From an uncultured Christensenellaceae bacterium (GTDB taxonomy: Bacteria; Bacillota; Clostridia; Christensenellales; CAG-138): a DNA stretch of 5,607 nucleotides. The position numbers and the translations under genes were made by a program. The notes beneath the pieces were generated by a model. That model saw only the letters and a program-made list of their open reading frames with translations. It did no database searches and had not been told where the DNA came from. Of the stretch, positions 1 through 5,607 are shown piece after piece (position 1 is the stretch's first letter; the number at the start of each line of letters is the position of its first letter). Where the stretch lies: NCBI GenBank assembly GCA_902475645.1, contig CABSAH010000111.1, positions 1-5,607 on the forward strand, read 5' to 3'.

Positions 1-486
1 AACTGGGGCTACTGCGGCACGGATAATTATTATAAAAGCGCGGATATGCTTATAAAAAAGCTGGTTGAATGCGTTAGCAAGGGCGGCAATTTCCTTTTGA
101 ACATAGGGCCGGATGCGAACGGCGCAATACCGCCGCGCGCCGCGGAAACGCTGGAGGAGATAGGCCGCTTTATGCGCCTAAATTCGCAAAGTATATACGG
201 CTGCACCAAAAGCACCGTGCCCAAGCCTGAATGGGGCCGCATAACGCAAAACGGCAACGTGCTTTATCTGCATATATACGAAAACACGCTCGGCCCGCTG
301 CCGCTTTACGGCATTAACGCGCAGAGCATAGCCTCCATACGCCTGCTTTATGACGGGCGGGAGATTCCGCTTTCGCATAGCTGGGTGCATAGCGATTATC
401 CGGACATGGCCTTTGCCGACCTTGGGCCGGACCCCGCGCTTGTTGACGGGACGGATACGGTATTGAAGCTTACGTTGAAGGGGTGA
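1..486 (+). CDS. Alpha-L-fucosidase (GH29), C-terminal part
   Basis: The last 161 residues of a glycoside hydrolase family 29 alpha-L-fucosidase, which hydrolyses terminal L-fucose from glycans with retention of configuration. The frame is open from the first base of the window, so the start and most of the catalytic barrel lie to the left. Seen here: an NWGYC segment (fragment residues 1-5) matching the SWGY-type motif near the end of the GH29 barrel, then GGNFLLNIGPD (28-38), the family's strongly conserved strand, followed by the helix ending in an 'IYG' motif (about residues 64-66). Residues from about 70 to the end form the usual C-terminal beta-sandwich region. The catalytic nucleophile Asp and the acid/base residue are outside the window, so activity cannot be judged. 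The protein stops soon after the beta domain, with no added carbohydrate-binding or anchoring module. The stop lies just before the next gene, suggesting co-transcription. Confidence 0.93.
   Translation, partial: NWGYCGTDNYYKSADMLIKKLVECVSKGGNFLLNIGPDANGAIPPRAAETLEEIGRFMRLNSQSIYGCTKSTVPKPEWGRITQNGNVLYLHIYENTLGPLPLYGINAQSIASIRLLYDGREIPLSHSWVHSDYPDMAFADLGPDPALVDGTDTVLKLTLKG
477..486 (+). promoter_or_regulatory. Ribosome-binding site that decides the start of the transglutaminase-like gene
   Basis: The bases GAAGGGGTGA, lying across the end of the fucosidase gene and its TGA stop, contain GGTGA, the 3' half of the consensus AAGGAGGTGA, preceded by a G run. They end five bases before the ATG at 492. 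A GTG at 483 lies inside this site and has no good site of its own upstream, so ATG 492 is the better start. Overlap of the site with the upstream stop codon is typical of translational coupling. Confidence 0.6.
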
Positions 487-491
487 ACGCC

Positions 492-2819
492 ATGCTTTCG
501 GATAAATTAAGGGAATACTCATCGCGCAAGTACGCCGCGCGAAAGGATTGCATTGCAAAAAGCACAGCCGAAAAAATTTCCGCACATTCGGGCGATATGC
601 GTACCGCGCTTGAATATATTTACGGCACGCTTCCGCTTGAGGATATTCGCCATGCCCCGTTTGAATGGATGGAGGAGGCCTGCGCCGCCGCACTTGATAC
701 GCGCGCGGAAAATCCATACGGAGCGGACATAGCGGAGGATATATTCGCCCAATACGTACTTTGCCCCCGCGCGAATAACGAACGCGCCCAGCGGCACAGA
801 AGCTTTTTTGCGCAGCAGCTTAAAGGGCGGCTGCGGGGCAAAAGCATTGCGGAGGCGGCATTGGAGGTTAATCTGTGGTGCTGCGAGCAGATGACATACC
901 ATTCCTCCGACGACCGCACGGAAGGGCCCATAACTGCGTATCTTTCGGGCATGGGCCGCTGCGGGGAGGAATCGGCATTCGCCGTATGCGCGCTGCGCAG
1001 CGTGGGCATACCCGCGCGGCAGGTGTATTCACCGTGGTGGAGCCATTGCGACGATAACCACGCATGGGTGGAGGTATATACCGGCGACGGCTGGCATTAC
1101 ATGGGCGCGTGCGAACCGGAATACGAGCTTGACCGGGGATGGTTCACGGCGGCTTCGCGGCGGGCAATGCTTATACATTCGCGCGCGTTCAGCGATTATA
1201 TATCAACGGGGCTTGCGGGCGAGGAATTGATAGAAAGCCGGGGCGGCGCGTATCTTTTTAATCAAACCGCGCGCTATGCGGATACGGTTGGGCTTAGCAT
1301 ATCGGTTAAGCATTCCGGTGTGCCCGCTTGCGGAGCCAAGATACATATTCAGCTATTGAACATGGCCGCGTACCGCGACATTGCCGTGCTGACTGCCGAT
1401 GGCGGGGGACGCGCATATTTGCGCTGCGGCAAGGGCAGCGTGCATATAGCCGTTGAACACGGCGGCGCGTATTTTGAGCGCGACGTTGACACATCACTTT
1501 GCAATGAAATAATGTGCGAGCTTGGCGGCTTCGCGTCCGGCAGAATATCGGGCGTATTTAGTGCGCCGCAAAGCACGCCCGCCGACAGCCGACCTGCGGA
1601 TAAGGCTAAGCAGGCCGCAATGAAGGCGGCAGCAACAAATGCCGAAGCCCTGCGCGAAAAGCGCATAAACGCATATTATGATGAATTCATATCGTCCCAT
1701 GAATGTCCGTCCGATTGGCTGCCGTATATACGCGCGGCGCACGGCAACGCGGGCGAAATAGGCGGATTCCTGCTTGCGCAGGGTGAAGCGGATATGCCCT
1801 ATGCGCTAAAGCTGCTCCAAAGCCTGAGCGAGAAGGATTTGCGCGATACGTCCGCAAAAACGCTTGCATATCACATGAAGCGCGCAATGCCGCACAGAAT
1901 AGGCATGGACGAAAGCGTGTTTATAAACCATGTGCTGTGTCCGCATATAGGCACGGAGCCGATATGCGAATGGGACGCGGACGGGATAGCCGCCCTTGAC
2001 GCCGAATCCGCCGCCGTTGCAAAATTAAGGCTAATTGGCACACCCGCAAGGCTTTCTCCCGTTACGGGTGCGGCGGAGCATATGCAAAACGGGCGATGGA
2101 CGCGGGTGAAACCCGTACCGACAGGCACGGTTGAAATATCCGGCTCGGGGCTGAAGCAGGGCGAAGGCTGGGCGCTTGCGCGGCTTGAGGGCGGAGGATA
2201 TGCGCCGCTCAATATGGGCGGGCTGCCGATTTGCATGGATATTCCCGCGGGCAAATACGCGCTTACGGCAACGAACAGGCTGCCGAACGGGAATCAGCAA
2301 TATATTATTGATAGGTTTGAATTAAAAGAGGGCGAAAGCCTGCGTTTTGAGCTTGTGCGGCCAAGGGCAAAGCCAAACGAGCTGCTTGGGCATACTGCGC
2401 TGTGCGATGCGGCGATATACGATGAAAACGGGCGGGAGCATACGCTTGCATGCTTGTGCAAGGGCGGCGCGGCGCTTATTGCGTTTTTGCAGCCGGGCGG
2501 CGAACCGACGGAGCATTTTCTGAATGAGCTTTGCGATGCTTACGATAAGCTCAAACGCCATTGCCACGTTGTGCTTATAATGCCGCACATCGGCGCGTCA
2601 AGCCCCGCATACGCCCGCTTTGCCGCCAAGCACGGCGGCACGGATTCGCTTATAGACGCCGATTTTGTGCAGGAGCCGCTTGCGCGTGCGGTGTTCAAGG
2701 AGCCGGGCGATTATCCTCTGCTGCTTTTGATGGGCGAATATCCCGATTGCCGCTTTGCCTCGGCCGGGTATTCCGTGGGCTCGGTTGAGCTGATAGCCAA
2801 GCTTGCCGCGCTGATGTGA
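492..2819 (+). CDS. Transglutaminase-like multidomain protein with thioredoxin-like C-terminus
   Basis: A 775-residue protein of the transglutaminase-like (papain-fold) superfamily; its substrate is unknown. No signal peptide or membrane segment is visible, so it is probably cytoplasmic. Layout: helical N-terminus (1-120); transglutaminase core with GRCGEES carrying the presumed nucleophile Cys157, NHAW with His190, and GACEPE with Glu208 near where the third acidic residue is expected; a beta-sandwich resembling carboxypeptidase-regulatory-like domains (about 268-334); an Ala/Lys-rich linker (about 358-402); a helical region; a second beta-rich stretch (about 544-622); and a thioredoxin-like domain (about 633-775). 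In the last, the usual CXXC site is replaced by a PGGE stretch (668-671), so a thiol-redox role is unlikely. Family members may act as proteases, amidases or deglycating enzymes; I cannot choose. The gene follows the fucosidase by five bases and is probably in its operon. GTG 483 is an alternative start giving 778 residues. Confidence 0.85.
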   Translation: MLSDKLREYSSRKYAARKDCIAKSTAEKISAHSGDMRTALEYIYGTLPLEDIRHAPFEWMEEACAAALDTRAENPYGADIAEDIFAQYVLCPRANNERAQRHRSFFAQQLKGRLRGKSIAEAALEVNLWCCEQMTYHSSDDRTEGPITAYLSGMGRCGEESAFAVCALRSVGIPARQVYSPWWSHCDDNHAWVEVYTGDGWHYMGACEPEYELDRGWFTAASRRAMLIHSRAFSDYISTGLAGEELIESRGGAYLFNQTARYADTVGLSISVKHSGVPACGAKIHIQLLNMAAYRDIAVLTADGGGRAYLRCGKGSVHIAVEHGGAYFERDVDTSLCNEIMCELGGFASGRISGVFSAPQSTPADSRPADKAKQAAMKAAATNAEALREKRINAYYDEFISSHECPSDWLPYIRAAHGNAGEIGGFLLAQGEADMPYALKLLQSLSEKDLRDTSAKTLAYHMKRAMPHRIGMDESVFINHVLCPHIGTEPICEWDADGIAALDAESAAVAKLRLIGTPARLSPVTGAAEHMQNGRWTRVKPVPTGTVEISGSGLKQGEGWALARLEGGGYAPLNMGGLPICMDIPAGKYALTATNRLPNGNQQYIIDRFELKEGESLRFELVRPRAKPNELLGHTALCDAAIYDENGREHTLACLCKGGAALIAFLQPGGEPTEHFLNELCDAYDKLKRHCHVVLIMPHIGASSPAYARFAAKHGGTDSLIDADFVQEPLARAVFKEPGDYPLLLLMGEYPDCRFASAGYSVGSVELIAKLAALM

Positions 2820-2862
2820 CGGGGCAGGGCAGACAGACCGATTTTTTAATATTACATTTCCG

Positions 2863-2892
2863 GCCTTTGCCCCAAAACGGCAAGGGCTTTTT
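2863..2892 (+). terminator. Rho-independent terminator after the transglutaminase-like gene
   Basis: GCCTTTGCC (2863-2871) pairs with GGCAAGGGC (2879-2887), giving a nine-base-pair stem with one G-T wobble and a seven-base loop CCAAAAC. Five T residues follow directly (2888-2892). This is the classic intrinsic terminator form. It sits 43 bases after the stop codon and separates the fucosidase/transglutaminase unit from the cas3 unit. Confidence 0.88.
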
Positions 2893-2938
2893 ATATATGG
2901 ATTCTCAGTGGCCGACAGCGGGTGCTTTTTGCGTTAAC

Positions 2939-2966
2939 TTGACTATTTTTGGAACTACCGTATAAT
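2939..2966 (+). promoter_or_regulatory. Sigma-70/sigma-A type promoter for cas3
   Basis: TTGACT (2939-2944) is one base from the -35 consensus, and TATAAT (2961-2966) is the exact -10 consensus, with a 16-base spacer. Transcription should begin near 2973, leaving an untranslated leader of about 43 bases before the cas3 ATG. There is no TGn extended -10. A second TATAAT lies at 2970-2975, overlapping the expected start site. No clear operator palindrome was found beside GTTAAC at 2933-2938, which touches the -35 element. The position just after a strong terminator supports an independent transcription unit. Confidence 0.82.
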
Positions 2967-2999
2967 GTTTATAATAACCTGTCTAAAAAACAAATTAAC

Positions 3000-3005
3000 A
3001 AAGGT
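3000..3005 (+). promoter_or_regulatory. Weak ribosome-binding site of cas3
   Basis: AAAGGT is the only Shine-Dalgarno-like sequence before the ATG at 3016. It matches the consensus only partly, and its spacing of about ten bases is at the long end. The surrounding leader is AT-rich and looks unstructured, which may compensate. Weak initiation would fit modest Cas3 synthesis, but that is inference. Confidence 0.4.
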
Positions 3006-3015
3006 ATTTATAACT

Positions 3016-5607
3016 ATGAACAAGGAATTATCGTATGCCGCAAGGCGATTATGGGCGAAAAAAGGAAGAAAAGGAAATGCACAATGGCTGCCGCTTATTA
3101 CGCACATGGAGGACAGCGCCGCAGTGGCAAGATACATATGGCGTAACTGGCTGGGGCAAGGGGCAAGGCAAAACATAGCGCAATGCTGCGGCTGCGATGA
3201 GGGAACGGCTGAAATGCTTTTCGTGTTTATAATGGCCGTGCATGATATAGGCAAGGCAACGCCGCTGTTTCAGGCAAAAAGCTCATTGGGCTTTAAGGAA
3301 AGCGACGCGGATGAACGCATACGGGAGGAACTGATAAATGCGGGCCTGATGGTTGAACCGTATGAATACTTCAAACAGGCCGACCTTTCGCCGCACGCAT
3401 TGGCGGGGCAGATTTATCTGGAAAGCATAGGCTGCAAGCGCAGCATAGCGGCCATAATAGGCTCGCACCACGGAAAAACGCCGTCATCAACTCAATTACG
3501 AAGCGGAAAAATAGAGTGCTGCGAAGAAAACTATTACATATCTGATGAATATAAGGACGCTTGGGAAAAAGCAAGGCGGGAAATATTGGATTATGCGCTG
3601 GAAATTTCGGGCTTTGCATCGCTTGAAGCTGTTCCCGGGGCGGATGTTGTAGCGCAGGCGGCGCTTTCGGGGCTTGCAATAATGGCGGACTGGATAGCAA
3701 GCAGCGAGGAATATTTTCCATATATAGGCATTGATGAGATGATGCAGCCCGGCATGGGTAAAAGCAGGCTGAAGGCTGCCGAATGTAAGCTTGAATTCCT
3801 CAAAACGGCATGGCAAAGCGAAAATTGGCAGGTAACGCCTGAATTATTTAAGGCTCGCTTCGGCTTTGCGCCGCGAACGCTGCAATTAAGCGCCGCGCAG
3901 ACTGCGGCGGGCATTGCGGAGCCGGGCATATTCGTGCTTGAAGCCCCGATGGGCGTTGGCAAAACGGAGGCCGCGCTTGCCGTGGCGGAAGAATTTGCGG
4001 CGGCCTGCGGACGCAGCGGGTTGTTCTTTGCATTGCCGACGCAGGCGACCTCAAACGGCATGTTTTCAAGGCTTATCAGCTGGGTAAATTCGCTTGACGG
4101 CGGGCGGCACTCAATTGAGCTTGTACATTCAAACGCGCAATTCAACGACGATTTCAGGAAGCTTGAACGGATAAAAAGCGAAAATGTGGATATGGACGAC
4201 GGAACGGGCGCGGCGGTATTCCCATGGTTTAACGGGCGCAAAAAATCAATGCTTGCGGATTTCGTCGTAGGCACGGTTGACCAGCTGTTGCAGCTTGCCC
4301 TTAAACAGAAGCATGTTATGCTGCGCCACGTTGCGCTGCTGAACAAGGTTGTGATAATAGACGAATGTCACGCCTACGATGCATACATGAATGTATACCT
4401 TAAACGGGCGCTCAACTGGCTTGGAAGGTACAATGTGCCCGTTATACTGCTTTCCGCCACGCTGCCGACGGATAAGCGGAATGATTTGGTTAGGGCATAT
4501 CTTAATAGTGAAGAAGCAATTCCGTCGCAGCAGGGCGACTATCCGCTTATGACGTATACGGATACGGGCAGCGTGCATCAAAGGCATGTTGAAGCGGGCG
4601 TGGCAACGCTGAATGTAAAAATAGAGAGGATATGCGAAGCCGAGGCGGCTGACAGGCTTTGCGACCTGCTGAGCGACGGCGGCTGCGCGGCCATAATTGT
4701 AAACACGGTAAAGCACGCGCAGGAGCTGGCACGCAGGTTAAAGGCAAGCTTCGGCGACGATGTTGCGCTGCTGCATTCCCGATTTACGGCTACGGACAGA
4801 ATAGCAAAGGAGAACATACTCCGCACTCAGCTTGGCAGGGGCGGCGCCGGCTCCGACCGTCCGCACAGGCTAATAGTGGTAGGCACACAGGTTATAGAGC
4901 AATCGCTGGACATTGATTTTGACGTTATGATAAGCGAGCTTTGCCCTGTTGACCTATTGCTTCAGCGCATGGGGCGGCTGCATAGGCACAGCAGAACACG
5001 CCCCGATAAGCTAAAGCAGGCGAAATGCTTTGTGCTGAAAAACGATGACGGCAGCATTGACAAAGGCTCCGCGGCGGTGTATGGTGAATATATGCTTATG
5101 CGCACGGAAGCAATACTGCCCAATGCTATAAACATACCCGACGATGTATCGCATTTAGTGCAAACTGTGTACGGCAATGATGACGGAATTATAAGCCATT
5201 CGCTTGAACGGTATGAAGCGGCCAAAGAAGAATGGAATAACTGCATAGAGATAAAGGAAAGACGGGCAGAGGCATTCAGAATAACCAAGCCATGGCCCGG
5301 ATTTAGATACAGCATAGTGGGATGGCTGGACGATGCTATGAATGACGCGCAGGGCGAGGCCACGGTTCGGGATACCGATGAATCGTTTGAGGCGATTCTT
5401 ATAAGGCAAAGCGCGGACGGGACGCTGCATTTACTTTCAAACGGTATGCCTTTACCCGCAAAGCCGGATGACGCCACGGCAAGGCTCATTGCACGCGAAA
5501 GCATAAGGATGCCGCGCGAGCTTTGCGCACCTTATATAATAGACAAAGCCATTGATTATATAGAAAAACAGGCTTCAAAAGCCGTTGGCGGTTGGCAGGC
5601 GTCGCCA
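3016..5607 (+). CDS. cas3: CRISPR-associated helicase/nuclease Cas3, type I-E-like, C-terminus cut off
   Basis: Cas3 is recruited by target-bound Cascade, unwinds the DNA 3' to 5' using ATP and degrades the displaced strand. The frame is open for 864 codons to the window edge. The N-terminal HD nuclease has all expected metal ligands: His30, His76-Asp77 (HDIGK), His127, His151-His152 and Asp225. The SF2 helicase follows: Gln295, Walker A GVGKT (313-317), motif Ia around LPTQATSNG (340-348), motif II DECH (449-452), motif III SAT (480-482), motif V near EQSLDIDFD (628-636) and motif VI QRMGRLHRH (650-658). The EQSLD and LLLQR-GRLHRH wording and the HD-helicase fusion are typical of type I-E. 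From the family's usual 890-950 residues and the final GGWQASP, roughly 40 or more residues remain beyond the edge. ATG 3016 fits the promoter and keeps His30; the next in-frame ATG (3106) would lose it. Cascade genes are expected downstream. Confidence 0.95.
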   Translation, partial: MNKELSYAARRLWAKKGRKGNAQWLPLITHMEDSAAVARYIWRNWLGQGARQNIAQCCGCDEGTAEMLFVFIMAVHDIGKATPLFQAKSSLGFKESDADERIREELINAGLMVEPYEYFKQADLSPHALAGQIYLESIGCKRSIAAIIGSHHGKTPSSTQLRSGKIECCEENYYISDEYKDAWEKARREILDYALEISGFASLEAVPGADVVAQAALSGLAIMADWIASSEEYFPYIGIDEMMQPGMGKSRLKAAECKLEFLKTAWQSENWQVTPELFKARFGFAPRTLQLSAAQTAAGIAEPGIFVLEAPMGVGKTEAALAVAEEFAAACGRSGLFFALPTQATSNGMFSRLISWVNSLDGGRHSIELVHSNAQFNDDFRKLERIKSENVDMDDGTGAAVFPWFNGRKKSMLADFVVGTVDQLLQLALKQKHVMLRHVALLNKVVIIDECHAYDAYMNVYLKRALNWLGRYNVPVILLSATLPTDKRNDLVRAYLNSEEAIPSQQGDYPLMTYTDTGSVHQRHVEAGVATLNVKIERICEAEAADRLCDLLSDGGCAAIIVNTVKHAQELARRLKASFGDDVALLHSRFTATDRIAKENILRTQLGRGGAGSDRPHRLIVVGTQVIEQSLDIDFDVMISELCPVDLLLQRMGRLHRHSRTRPDKLKQAKCFVLKNDDGSIDKGSAAVYGEYMLMRTEAILPNAINIPDDVSHLVQTVYGNDDGIISHSLERYEAAKEEWNNCIEIKERRAEAFRITKPWPGFRYSIVGWLDDAMNDAQGEATVRDTDESFEAILIRQSADGTLHLLSNGMPLPAKPDDATARLIARESIRMPRELCAPYIIDKAIDYIEKQASKAVGGWQASP

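Noticed and set aside
483..485. GTG as the start of the transglutaminase-like gene
   Set aside because: It lies within the best ribosome-binding site and lacks a properly spaced one upstream; ATG 492 fits better, although the GTG cannot be excluded.
178..717. A 179-codon open frame on the minus strand across the fucosidase and transglutaminase-like genes
   Set aside because: It spans the boundary of two real genes on the other strand and its Arg/Tyr-rich translation resembles no protein family.
2820..2850. G-rich stretch followed by six T residues directly after the transglutaminase-like stop codon
   Set aside because: Only about three base pairs (CGG with CCG) can form before the T run, so it is not a credible terminator; the hairpin at 2863-2887 is far better.
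2893..2938. Possible CRISPR repeat relic between the terminator and the cas3 promoter
   Set aside because: No repeated unit of 28-37 bases occurs here or elsewhere in the window, and the segment does not resemble the usual type I-E repeats.
2965..2967. ATG in frame with cas3, giving a 17-residue N-terminal extension
   Set aside because: It overlaps the -10 hexamer and lies before the expected transcription start, so the promoter's own RNA would not contain it.
2949..3146. A 65-codon plus-strand frame beginning inside the cas3 promoter
   Set aside because: Its start lies upstream of the -10 element and it overlaps the cas3 start in another frame, so it would not be transcribed from this promoter.
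3591..4346. A 251-codon open frame on the minus strand inside cas3
   Set aside because: It lies wholly antisense to the helicase core of a clearly real gene, is Ser/Ala-rich with no recognisable motif, and is explained by the codon bias of the plus-strand gene.
4962..5504. A 180-codon open frame on the minus strand inside the 3' part of cas3
   Set aside because: Antisense shadow of the motif VI to C-terminal region of Cas3; low-complexity Ser-rich translation with no family resemblance.

Overview
The window holds three same-strand coding regions and one well-marked intergenic boundary. From left to right: the C-terminal end of a GH29 alpha-L-fucosidase (1-486, cut by the left edge), a complete cytoplasmic-looking transglutaminase-like protein (492-2819), a rho-independent terminator (2863-2892), a near-consensus housekeeping promoter (2939-2966), and the first 864 codons of a type I-E-like cas3 helicase-nuclease (3016-5607, cut by the right edge with no stop reached).

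The organism is probably a gut-type anaerobic Firmicute (Clostridia), but this is only an inference. The supporting signs are a TTGACT/TATAAT promoter, Shine-Dalgarno-like sites, a classical hairpin-plus-T-tract terminator, and a fucosidase of the kind used on host or plant glycans. Codon use is distinctive. Although the genes are moderately GC-rich, isoleucine is written mostly as ATA and almost never as ATC (hand count over the three genes: about 77 ATA, 29 ATT, 2 ATC).

The first two genes look like one transcription unit. They are separated by only a few bases, and the ribosome-binding site of the second overlaps the stop codon of the first. Transcription should end at the terminator. The fucosidase would release L-fucose from glycans. 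The partner's role is not known; it combines a Cys-His papain-fold core with beta-sandwich regions and a thioredoxin-like tail that lacks the redox cysteines.

The right half opens a separate unit: a CRISPR-Cas interference locus with cas3 as its promoter-proximal gene. All HD-nuclease and superfamily 2 helicase motifs are present, so the protein is expected to be active. The Cascade genes (cas8e/cse1, cse2, cas7, cas5, cas6), the adaptation genes and the repeat array would lie beyond the right edge; none is in this window. I see no clearly new system here. The observations most worth a second look are the isoleucine codon bias, the Arg codon shift in cas3, the duplicated -10 hexamer at the cas3 promoter, and the altered transglutaminase and thioredoxin active sites.
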